In this document: one piece after another, positions 1 through 7,434 of the stretch
Position numbering within the stretch: position 1 is the stretch's first letter
Layout of the letters: each line of letters opens with the position of its first letter
NCBI GenBank assembly: GCA_022843175.1
Contig: JALHOE010000061.1
Coordinates: forward strand, 1 to 42,260
DNA from: Deltaproteobacteria bacterium
GTDB lineage: Bacteria; Myxococcota_A; Polyangia; Polyangiales; JADJMO01
Reading direction: 5' to 3'
DNA: 42,260 nucleotides
Translations under genes and position numbers: made by a program
Notes under the pieces: model-generated
What the model saw: the letters and a program-made list of their open reading frames with translations, nothing else
What the model was told of the DNA's origin: nothing
Databases searched by the model: none

Positions 1-1349
1 TTGATCTTCGCGTCGGCCTTCGCGATCTCCTCGTCGACGACCTTCTTGAACTTCTCGTACGGCTGCGCGCCGTTGACGATGCGGCCGTTGATGAACGAGT
101 GCGGAGTGCCCTGGACCTTCAGCTCCTCGGCCTGGTCGATATCCTTCTGGATCTCGTCCTTCCACTTGTTCGTCTTGACCGCGTCCATCACCTTCGCGGC
201 GTCGAGGCCGGCCTTCTTGGCTGCCGCTTCGATGTCCGCGTCCTCGAGCTTCGGCTGGCTCTCGAAGAGTGCGTCGTGCATCTTCCAGAAGCCCTCGGCG
301 CCCTTCTGCTTGTAGCCCTCCCACGCCGCGATCGCCGTCGGCATCGCGCGGTTGTGGAACGACAGGGGCTGGTTCTTCCACACGAACCGGACCTTACCCG
401 CGTACTCCTTCTCGAGCTGCGCGAGCGCCGGCTCCACCCGCTTGCAGAACGGGCACTGAAAGTCCGAGAACACCACCACCGTGGCCTTCGCGTCCTTCGG
501 GCCCTTCGTGGGCGAGTGACCGATCTGGACGTTCCAGACCGAGGTGTCCTCCGGCGGCTCCTTGTCCTCGTCCTTGTCGGGCTGCGCGGGCGCCTGCTTG
601 TAGTAGCTGTTCACCATCGCCGCGTAGAGGTTGTCGTCGGTGGTGCCCTTCGACTTGAGCTCCGCGGCCTTCTTGAGGTGGGCGTCGATGACCGTCTTGA
701 ACTTGTCGATCGGCTGCGCGCCGGTGAACGGCTCGCCGTCGATCATCATGTTGGGCGTGCCCTGGATGCCGAGCTGCTTCGAGAGCTCGAGGCTCGCCTT
801 CACCTTCGCCTCGGCGGCGGACTTGTGCTTCTCGTAGGTGGCCTTGTCGACGCCGACCTCGGCGAGCCACTTCACGTAGTTGTCCTCCGAGAGCTGCTGC
901 TGGTTGGCGAACATCTTCTCGTGGACCTTCCAGAACGCCTCGTTGCCCTTGGCGAGGTAGGCCGTGTACGCGGCGGTGGCCGCGGGGAGCGCGTTCTTGT
1001 GGAAGTCGAGCGGAAGGTCCTTCCACACGACGCGGACCTTGTCGCCGTACTGGTCGCGGAGCTGCTTGAGCGTGGGCTCGACGCGCGAGCAGAACGGGCA
1101 CTGGTAGTCGCTGAAGACCACCACCGTGACCGGCGCGTTCTTCGGGCCGAGCGCCGGATCGTCGCTGCCGACGGGGATCTTGGCGTCCTGCCTCCACGCG
1201 CCCGCGGCAGCGCCGCCGCTCGGGTGGTCGGCGGTGGCGGTCGGGGCTTCCCCCTTCTTCTCGACGGCGTACATGAAGCCGGCGCCCGTGACGAAGGACA
1301 GCACGAAGCCGACGATGGCCGTGCCCTTGTTCATGGTCTGCTGAGACAT
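1..1349 (-). CDS. Tandem DsbA-like thioredoxin-fold protein (two DsbA domains), 3' end outside window
   Basis: Exported or membrane-anchored thiol-disulfide oxidoreductase made of two DsbA-type domains in one chain. The start is the ATG at 1349, with GAGG about 6 nt upstream. Residues 10-28 form a hydrophobic signal or anchor segment. Domain 1 has VVFSDYQCPFC (Cys84-Cys87) and a cis-Pro loop IQGTPNMMI. After an Asp/Glu/Lys-rich linker, domain 2 repeats the pattern with VVFSDFQCPFC (Cys299-Cys302) and VQGTPHSFI. Both active sites are therefore complete. About 449 codons are visible and no stop is reached before the left edge, so the protein is partial here. Single-domain DsbA proteins have about 200 residues, so the tandem form is a real fusion. 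It most likely oxidises or isomerises disulfides in the periplasm. Substrates cannot be read from the sequence. Confidence 0.9.
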   Translation of the reverse strand, partial: MSQQTMNKGTAIVGFVLSFVTGAGFMYAVEKKGEAPTATADHPSGGAAAGAWRQDAKIPVGSDDPALGPKNAPVTVVVFSDYQCPFCSRVEPTLKQLRDQYGDKVRVVWKDLPLDFHKNALPAATAAYTAYLAKGNEAFWKVHEKMFANQQQLSEDNYVKWLAEVGVDKATYEKHKSAAEAKVKASLELSKQLGIQGTPNMMIDGEPFTGAQPIDKFKTVIDAHLKKAAELKSKGTTDDNLYAAMVNSYYKQAPAQPDKDEDKEPPEDTSVWNVQIGHSPTKGPKDAKATVVVFSDFQCPFCKRVEPALAQLEKEYAGKVRFVWKNQPLSFHNRAMPTAIAAWEGYKQKGAEGFWKMHDALFESQPKLEDADIEAAAKKAGLDAAKVMDAVKTNKWKDEIQKDIDQAEELKVQGTPHSFINGRIVNGAQPYEKFKKVVDEEIAKADAKI

Positions 1350-1362
1350 TGAAAACCTCGCG

Positions 1363-1389
1363 GATCGATCGCGCCACGCGCGACCGATC
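1363..1389 (-). promoter_or_regulatory. Hairpin/dyad in the leader of the tandem DsbA gene
   Basis: Inverted repeat with 12-bp arms (GATCGATCGCGC at 1363-1374 and GCGCGACCGATC at 1378-1389), 11 of 12 positions pairing, around a 3-nt loop. It lies 13 nt upstream of the ATG at 1349, just before the Shine-Dalgarno GAGG. It could be an operator or an mRNA stem affecting translation. No T-run follows, so a terminator is unlikely. Confidence 0.4.
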
Positions 1390-1536
1390 AAGGAACCGAA
1401 CTGCGACTGCGACGTACCGTCCGGGCCGCGGGACCTCGTCCCGGACCGTCACGCACGCGCCCGAGGGCATGCGTGTCGACTGATCACGACAGCAGCTGAC
1501 GCAGAACCGGACGTGGCGAGGACGACCGTCAGACGC

Positions 1537-1959
1537 TCAGCTGCGCCAGGGGATCGGTCGAGGAGGCGGGTTGTCGTTCTGTCGATGTTCGTCGGACGGG
1601 CGCGCGATCGTGATCAACCGCTCGGCGTCGGAGTCGATCATCGCCGGCACCAGCATCGGGGCGGCGGGGATGAGCGTGCTCGAGTCGTGCGGCACCTCGG
1701 GGGTGCGCGAGAGGTCGTCCTTGTTGGGCGCCGTGGTGCCCCCGGCCAGGATCGCCTTGCACGGCGACTCGGCGCCCTGCGTGACGTCACCCGACTCGAT
1801 CGGCTGCGGAGCCGGCTCGTTCGCGTAGGCGGAGGCGGCGCGCTCGTCGCAGAGCGGGGCGGAGGTGCCGGCGGCCAGGGCCGAACGCTCGCTCAACAGG
1901 GAAGCGCCGAGGAATGTCAGCAGCGCGCCGAGGAGGACGAGGACCGCACGGAACGGCAT
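1537..1959 (-). CDS. Small secreted protein of unknown function
   Basis: 140-residue protein starting at the ATG at 1959 (MPFRAVLVLLGALLTFLG). It has a typical Sec signal peptide with likely cleavage after the SALAAG region. The mature part is short, Ala/Pro-rich and holds two cysteines (PLCDERA and SPCKAIL) that could form a disulfide. It ends in a low-complexity Arg/Pro tail. No domain is recognised. The open frame runs much further upstream, but that part overlaps the DUF4912 gene and lacks a signal peptide, so the internal ATG is the better start. It lies 187 bp upstream of the tandem DsbA gene on the same strand. A disulfide-containing DsbA client is only a guess from position. Confidence 0.7.
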   Translation of the reverse strand: MPFRAVLVLLGALLTFLGASLLSERSALAAGTSAPLCDERAASAYANEPAPQPIESGDVTQGAESPCKAILAGGTTAPNKDDLSRTPEVPHDSSTLIPAAPMLVPAMIDSDAERLITIARPSDEHRQNDNPPPRPIPWRS

Positions 1960-2044
1960 CGGGCGACACCATACCCGACCGCCGGTTACGAGCAAGCCCG
2001 TTCGCGCAAACCAGCGAAAAACGCGGCGCGGGCGGCGCCGGAGG

Positions 2045-3295
2045 TCAGTCCGGGGGCGTTCTCGCGAGCCAGCTCGCCGACCCCGGGCGGGCCAGGAGAT
2101 CGGAGGCACCGAGGCCCGGAGCGCGCTCGTCTGCCCGCGGCGCGCCGGCCCTCGCCGCGACCCGTGCGCGACGCGCGAGCTCTGCGCACGACAAGCCACG
2201 GCCGAGCTCGTCCTCGGGAGGCTCGGGCATCGGCGGCAGTCCGAGCGGCCCGGCCTCGCGGCCGATCGGCGCGAGCCCGGGGCGCGGACGCGAGGGGGAG
2301 GCGACCGCGGCGCGCGTGCCGGTCTCGCTCCACTCGACGAGCTCGGTCGCGACGGCCCCGCTCGGCGCGCTGGCGGGCGCCTCGACGTGAGGGGTGTGCG
2401 CGAGCGGCAGGAAGCGATCTCCCTGGAGCAGGCCGATGGCAGCCCGCACGATCGAGGAGGGCGGCAGATCGCGGACGAACCACTCGCCGAGCTCGAGGTC
2501 GACGATCTCGAAGTCGCGCGTGGACACGCGGGGGCCGCGCTCGTGCGGCTCGACGACCAGCACGCGGAGCACGCTCTTCGCGCTCTCGTCGCCGTTGCGC
2601 GCGAGCACGCGGCGGGCGCGCGCGACCGTGGCGCGTCGCGCCTCCCAGTAGACGTAGACGGTCGTCGGATCGACCGCCATCGCGACGCACTCGTCGACCT
2701 CGTAGCGATCGGGGAACGGCGCATCGTCGAGCATCGACGGGACGGCGGCGACGGCCGCGGTCGCGGGCTCGATGAACGCCTCGGGCTCGATGCCGACGCG
2801 CGCGTACGGGTCGTCGTCCCCCGCCTCGGGCTTGCTCGCGGGCGCGCTGTCGAGCTTGTCGAGTAGCGCGCGGGCGTCGGCGTCGGTGCTGTCGATGCGG
2901 AGGACCTCGCGGAGGATCGCCCTCGCGCGCGCGACGTGCCCCTGCGCGACGTAGATCTCGGCGAGCGTCAACGTCGGCACCGGCGGCGCGGGCGACACGT
3001 CGAGCTTCTCGGGTTGGCTCGCGCTCGCGCCGCTTCGCGGCGGGGTGTCGCCGTTGGACTTGGGCGGCGGGCTCGAGCGCGTGAGGCCCTTCTCGACGAC
3101 GCCACGGAGCAGGTCGCGTGCCCGACCGAGGAGTCCGCGATCGGTCGCGCCGGACGCGCGGATGATCTCGTCGACCAGCTCGACCCTCGTGAACTTGCGG
3201 GCGCCGTCGATCCCGAGCGCTTCGGCGCGCGTGACGAGATCGTCCTTGGTCAGTGACTCGAGCGTCTCGCGCCCCTGCTTCGCGGCCACCCGCAC
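2045..3295 (-). CDS. Rho-N/SAP-like plus DUF4912 domain protein
   Basis: 416 residues from a GTG at 3295. The N-terminal about 45 residues (LTKDDLVTRAEALGI...FTRVELVDEIIRA) resemble the Rho N-terminal/SAP helix-extension fold, often nucleic-acid binding. A Pro/Ser linker and a short TPR-like helical stretch (LAEIYVAQGHVARARAILREVL) follow. Residues about 190-310 match DUF4912, with the family's YVYWEA motif after a segment resembling DRYEVDECVAMAVDP. The rest is Pro/Ala/Arg-rich and looks disordered. The gene follows ribF by 25 bp on the same strand, so the two may be cotranscribed. DUF4912 proteins have no settled function, and a role in RNA or DNA binding is inferred only from the N-terminal domain. 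Confidence 0.85.
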   Translation of the reverse strand: MRVAAKQGRETLESLTKDDLVTRAEALGIDGARKFTRVELVDEIIRASGATDRGLLGRARDLLRGVVEKGLTRSSPPPKSNGDTPPRSGASASQPEKLDVSPAPPVPTLTLAEIYVAQGHVARARAILREVLRIDSTDADARALLDKLDSAPASKPEAGDDDPYARVGIEPEAFIEPATAAVAAVPSMLDDAPFPDRYEVDECVAMAVDPTTVYVYWEARRATVARARRVLARNGDESAKSVLRVLVVEPHERGPRVSTRDFEIVDLELGEWFVRDLPPSSIVRAAIGLLQGDRFLPLAHTPHVEAPASAPSGAVATELVEWSETGTRAAVASPSRPRPGLAPIGREAGPLGLPPMPEPPEDELGRGLSCAELARRARVAARAGAPRADERAPGLGASDLLARPGSASWLARTPPD

Positions 3296-3320
3296 GTACT
3301 ACGGGATCCGCGGCGGACGT

Positions 3321-4325
3321 TCAATACCAGCAACCGGACGCAGGCTTTGCGATCCCCTCGGTAATCCGCCTCGCGCTCGCCGCGTCCTCGGCGATTTGAG
3401 CGCGAAGGGCGTCGAGACCGGGGAAGCGGCGCTCCTCGCGGAGACGGGCGAGGAAGTGCACGCGGATCGCGTCGCCGTAGAGATCGCGGCGGTCCTCCGG
3501 GAGGTCGAAGAGGTGGACCTCGATCGAGGGGTGGCCTCCTCCACCGGACACGGTCGGACGCAGGCCGACGTTCGCGACGCCGCTCGCCAGCGCGGAGAGC
3601 TCGGTCGACGCGGAGGCGCCGGCGCGCGTGTTGCCCGGCGCCGCGTCGCAGACGACCGCGTAGACGCCGTGCGCGGGGAGCGCCTCCTCGGCGTCGCCGA
3701 CGTTGGCGGTCGGGAAGCCGATCGTGCGGCCGCGTTTGTCGCCCGCGACGACCACGCCCTCGATCGCGTGCGGCCGCCCGAGCACCGCGCGCGCGTCCTC
3801 GAGATCTCCCGCGGCGAGCGCGGCGCGGACCCGGGTCGACGAGAGCGGGCCGCGCTCGTCCCTCACGATCTCCTGCACCTCGACCTCGAACCCCCGCGCA
3901 CGACCGAGCGCGCGGAGCATCTCGATGTCCCCCGCGCGGCGCGCGCCGAACCGGAAATCGTAGCCGACCGTGACCACCTTCGCGCCGAGCGCCGACAGCA
4001 ACACGTCGTCGACGAACTGCTCGGGGGCGAGCGCCGCGAACCGGGCGTCGAAGCTTTGGGCGACAACGAGCTCGACGCCGTAGCGGCCGAGCAGCTCGAC
4101 CTTGCGCGAGAGACGGGTCAGCCGCGCGGGCGCCGAGGCGCCGAGCACCGCGGCGGGGTGCGGCTCGAACGTGAGCACCGAGACCTCGCGCTGGTGGGTG
4201 TGCGCGCGCGCGAGCACCGTCTGGTGACCGCGGTGGACGCCGTCGAAGTTCCCGATCACGACGACCCGTCCCTCTGCGGGAGGGGCGTTGCGCGCGTCGT
4301 GAACGAGCCGGGGGGAGCGATCCAT
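3321..4325 (-). CDS. ribF: Bifunctional riboflavin kinase / FAD synthetase RibF
   Basis: Converts riboflavin to FMN with ATP and then FMN to FAD. 334 residues from the ATG at 4325 (MDRSPRLVHDARN). The FAD synthetase nucleotidyltransferase motif GNFDGVHRGH is at residues 25-34, with VLTFEPHPA and STRVRAAL following in the usual order. The C-terminal riboflavin-kinase domain has GRTIGFPTANV and a GVYAVV strand. The length is normal for the family. The frame is open further upstream to 4454, but that stretch overlaps the divergent kinase gene and lacks family similarity. The gap to the divergent histidine kinase is under 100 bp and must hold both promoters. No FMN riboswitch was recognised in it. 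Confidence 0.95.
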   Translation of the reverse strand: MDRSPRLVHDARNAPPAEGRVVVIGNFDGVHRGHQTVLARAHTHQREVSVLTFEPHPAAVLGASAPARLTRLSRKVELLGRYGVELVVAQSFDARFAALAPEQFVDDVLLSALGAKVVTVGYDFRFGARRAGDIEMLRALGRARGFEVEVQEIVRDERGPLSSTRVRAALAAGDLEDARAVLGRPHAIEGVVVAGDKRGRTIGFPTANVGDAEEALPAHGVYAVVCDAAPGNTRAGASASTELSALASGVANVGLRPTVSGGGGHPSIEVHLFDLPEDRRDLYGDAIRVHFLARLREERRFPGLDALRAQIAEDAASARRITEGIAKPASGCWY

Positions 4326-4415
4326 GGTGCTCGCGTTCCCAGAGCGGGGAGCGGGCGGCAACACGCAAGAACCGCGTTGATCGAAGCCGAGTTGTCGGTA
4401 GGCTTTCCCTCCGTC

Positions 4416-6242
4416 GTGGGGGAGCAGGGGCTGATCCGGGCGATCGCAGATCATCTACCGGTGGGCGTGTGGGTCGCGCGCGTCCCCGACGGCGCGTTCG
4501 TCTACGCGAACCGCGCCTTCGAACGCATCATGGGGATGGGACCGGAGCCGACGGCGGTGGCCGGCGCGTACGCACCGGCCTACGGGATCTTCGACCGCGA
4601 GGGCGCGCTCTATCGCGAGGACCAGATGCCGTTCGTGCGCGCGATGGCCGCGCGCGAACGGGTCGTCGTGGACGACATCGTCGTGCACCGCCGCGACGGG
4701 CGGCGGGTGTACGTGCGGGCCTTCGCCGAGCCGCTGTTCGACGGCGACACCCTCACCCACGTCGCGATCGCGTTCGTCGACATCACCGACGAGGTCTCGG
4801 TCGAGCACCAGCTGGCGCGCGTCCTCGCGCAGACGCCGCTGGTGCTCTTCGCCTTCGACCGGAACGGCCTGATCACGCTGTCCGAGGGCCGCGGGTTGGA
4901 ACGAATGGGGCTTCGCCCGAAGCAGTTGGTCGGCCAGAACGTGTTCGGGCTCTACCGCGACCGGCCCGAGTTCACCGAGCACCAGAGGCGGGCCCTCGCC
5001 GGCGAGTCGTTCACCGTGATCGCCCCGGTGGGCACCGGCATCTTCGAGACCACGTTCATGCCGCAGCGAGACGCGCACGGCACGGTGACCGGCGTGATCG
5101 GGATCTCCGCGGACGTGACCGAGCGCACCGAGATGCAGCAGCGGCTCGTCGAGGTCGAGCGCCTCGCGGCGATGGGCTCGCTCGCCGCGATGGTCGCCCA
5201 CGAGATCAACAACCCGCTCACCTATGTGCTCGGCAACCTCGAGGTGCTCGCGGCCCGCGTCGACAACCTCGGCGATTCGCTCGGCCCCGTCGACAAGACC
5301 CGCGCGCTCATCGCCGACGTGCGAGAGGGCGCCGAGCGCGTCCGGCGCATCGTCGGCGACCTGAAGGGATTCTCCCAGCAGAACGACGCGGCCGAGCCGA
5401 CCGACGTCGTCGCTGTCATCGAGCGCGCGATCCTCCTCGCCGAGGCCGAGCTCCACGGCCGCGCACGCCTGTCGCGCGATTATCGACCGGTGCCCCGCGT
5501 GGTCGGCAACGAATCGCGCCTCGGTCAGGTCTTCGTCAACCTGTTGGTCAACGCCGCCCAGGCGATCCCCGAGGACGCCGGCGCGGAGGACGAGATCACG
5601 ATCTCGGTGGCCGAGCGCGAGGGCTCGGTCGTCGTCGAGATCCGCGACACCGGCGACGGCATCCCCGAGGACGTTCGCCGCCGGATCTTCGAGCCGTTCT
5701 TCACGACCAAGCACGGCTCGGGGAGCGGGCTCGGCCTCTCGGTCTCGCGGCAGATCGTCGAGCGCTTCGGCGGCGAGCTCTCCGCCGAGAGCGAGTCGGG
5801 CCGCGGCAGCGTGTTCCGCGTCCGACTCCCCATCGCATCCTCGGCGGCGCCCCCGCGCGCGCCGGCGCCGCGCGCGACGGCGAAGCGCTTGCAGATCCTG
5901 ATCGTCGACGACGACGTCCGCGTCGCGCGCGCGCTCGAGGGCATGCTCGCGCACGAGCACGACGTCGAGATCGAGACCGACGCACGACGCGCGCGCGACC
6001 GCCTGCTCGAGGGAGCACGTTACGACGCCATCCTCTGCGACGTGATGATGCCGGGCTTCAGCGGGATCGACCTGCACCGCGCGCTCGCGTCCGGCGCGCC
6101 GGAGCAGGCAGCGAAGCTCGTGTTCGTCACGGGCGGCGCCTTCACGCCCGCAGCCCGCGCGTACCTCGACTCGGTCGCGAACGCTTGCCTCGAGAAGCCG
6201 TTCGACGCCCGTCAGCTCGCCGATCTGCTGCGGACTCTGTGA
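4416..6242 (+). CDS. Hybrid sensor histidine kinase (PAS-PAS-HisKA-HATPase-REC)
   Basis: Signal-transducing kinase of about 608 residues. Order: PAS 1 (LPVGVWVARVPDGAFVYANRAFE), PAS 2 (LARVLAQTPLVLFAFDRNG...GVIGISADVTERTE), a HisKA domain with phospho-acceptor His262 in MVAHEINNPLTY, an HATPase with N box VFVNLLVNAAQAI, G1 DTGDGIP, F box FEPFFTTK and G2 GSGLGL, and a C-terminal receiver domain with acceptor Asp542 in LCDVMMPGFSG plus acidic DDD and EKP lysine. All catalytic residues are present. There is no transmembrane segment, so it is a cytoplasmic sensor. The start is uncertain. The in-frame GTG at 4416 is preferred, with TTG at 4392 or 4377 possible. The open frame upstream of 4377 lies antisense to ribF. 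No output regulator is adjacent. Confidence 0.93.
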   Translation: MGEQGLIRAIADHLPVGVWVARVPDGAFVYANRAFERIMGMGPEPTAVAGAYAPAYGIFDREGALYREDQMPFVRAMAARERVVVDDIVVHRRDGRRVYVRAFAEPLFDGDTLTHVAIAFVDITDEVSVEHQLARVLAQTPLVLFAFDRNGLITLSEGRGLERMGLRPKQLVGQNVFGLYRDRPEFTEHQRRALAGESFTVIAPVGTGIFETTFMPQRDAHGTVTGVIGISADVTERTEMQQRLVEVERLAAMGSLAAMVAHEINNPLTYVLGNLEVLAARVDNLGDSLGPVDKTRALIADVREGAERVRRIVGDLKGFSQQNDAAEPTDVVAVIERAILLAEAELHGRARLSRDYRPVPRVVGNESRLGQVFVNLLVNAAQAIPEDAGAEDEITISVAEREGSVVVEIRDTGDGIPEDVRRRIFEPFFTTKHGSGSGLGLSVSRQIVERFGGELSAESESGRGSVFRVRLPIASSAAPPRAPAPRATAKRLQILIVDDDVRVARALEGMLAHEHDVEIETDARRARDRLLEGARYDAILCDVMMPGFSGIDLHRALASGAPEQAAKLVFVTGGAFTPAARAYLDSVANACLEKPFDARQLADLLRTL

Positions 6243-6395
6243 GACACTGCGTCTCCGCGAGCGCGGGGCGAGCGGCGCGCCCGCGCGCTCACGCCGTGCT
6301 GCGTCCACCGCTTCGGCTCGGGCGCACAGCGGAGCCACGTGCAGCGCGAACACAGCCTGCGCAGGGCGCGCCGTTTGCTGACTCTCGACGCCCGC

Positions 6396-7301
6396 ATGGT
6401 TCGCTTTCGCCTCCGACTCCAGGTGCACGAGTACGAGCTTCCCGCCGGAATGACGATCATCGGCCGCGCACCGAGCTGCAACCTCACGATCGACGACGCG
6501 CTGCTGTCGCGCGAGCACGCCGCGATCACCGTTGGGGGCGAGCGGGTCGTCGCTCGCGATCTCGGTAGCCGCAACGGCACCTACGTCAACGGCCTGCGCG
6601 TCGAGGGCGAGATCGAGCTCCGCGACGGCGATCGGGTGAAGATCGGCGCCACCGAGGCCATCTTCAGCCGCGTGGTCCGATCGCGCCGCCCCCTCTCGGC
6701 CACGACCGGCGCGGTCGCGACGTGCCGCACCTGCGCGTCGCCCTACGTCGCCCCCGCTCCGAATTGCCCGCGCTGTGGCGCCGCCTCGCCGGCGGGCGCG
6801 GAGCGGCGAACGGAGAGCCAGACGCGCCGCGACTTCTGGTTGTCGCTCGAGGTCGAGCTGCTCGACAGGGCGATGGAGCTGCTCCGTCTCGGCGAGGCAG
6901 AGGACATCGTGCTGCGCCTGCAGACCAAGCTCGACGAGCTGCTCGCGGTCAACGCGCGGTTCGAGCAGACGGCGCTCGAACGGGCGCTCTCCGCGGTCGT
7001 GCGCTTCTCCCTCGCGCGCGGCACCAGCCGCAAGATCGGCTGGGTGCTCGATGTGCTGCGCAAGCTCGATCTCCTGCCGGGCGCGGAGCTGTTCGCGCTG
7101 ATCGCCGCGACGCCCCCGATCCTCCTCGAGGAGGTCAGCGACAACCTCGGCGCGCTGATCGCCCACCATCGAGCGCGAGTCACCGGCGCCGCGGAGGGAC
7201 GCTGCCTGCAGAGCCTCGCGCTTCTCTGCGACGACCTTGTGGCCCTTGGTGCGAGGCGCGCGGACGACACCGAGCCGCACGACCCGGTCGCCGTCCTCTG
7301 A
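6396..7301 (+). CDS. FHA-domain protein with zinc ribbon
   Basis: 301 residues from the ATG at 6396. An in-frame start at 6339 would add a basic, non-homologous tail. Residues 1-95 form a forkhead-associated domain that binds phosphothreonine: IIGRAPSC, SREHAAI and DLGSRNGTYVNG are the diagnostic loops. Cys110, Cys113, Cys124 and Cys127 (CRTC...CPRC) form a four-Cys zinc ribbon. The remaining about 165 residues are helical and unassigned (RDFWLSLEVELLDRAMELLR). The protein is cytoplasmic. It follows the hybrid kinase by 153 bp on the same strand. FHA proteins normally read Ser/Thr kinase signals, but no such kinase is in the window, so its partner is unknown. Confidence 0.9.
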   Translation: MVRFRLRLQVHEYELPAGMTIIGRAPSCNLTIDDALLSREHAAITVGGERVVARDLGSRNGTYVNGLRVEGEIELRDGDRVKIGATEAIFSRVVRSRRPLSATTGAVATCRTCASPYVAPAPNCPRCGAASPAGAERRTESQTRRDFWLSLEVELLDRAMELLRLGEAEDIVLRLQTKLDELLAVNARFEQTALERALSAVVRFSLARGTSRKIGWVLDVLRKLDLLPGAELFALIAATPPILLEEVSDNLGALIAHHRARVTGAAEGRCLQSLALLCDDLVALGARRADDTEPHDPVAVL

Positions 7302-7434
7302 GGGCGCGAGCCCCCGACCGCACCCTCCGAACGGGGGGCCCACGGCGCAGCGGGCGGGCACTCACCCACGGTTTTCACGGGTTTTGCGTCTGGCCCGGGG
7401 GTTGCTGAGGCGTTCATCCGACCGGAGGTCCGAG

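Noticed and set aside
3045-4376. Long N-terminal extension of the histidine kinase frame
   Set aside because: It lies antisense to ribF and the DUF4912 gene and has shadow composition; kinase homology begins only near 4419.
7310-7339. Intrinsic terminator after the FHA gene
   Set aside because: A 6-bp GC stem with an 18-nt loop and no T-run; expected by chance at this GC content.
4455-7361. 968-codon open frame on the minus strand
   Set aside because: Antisense to the histidine kinase and FHA genes, which have clear domains.
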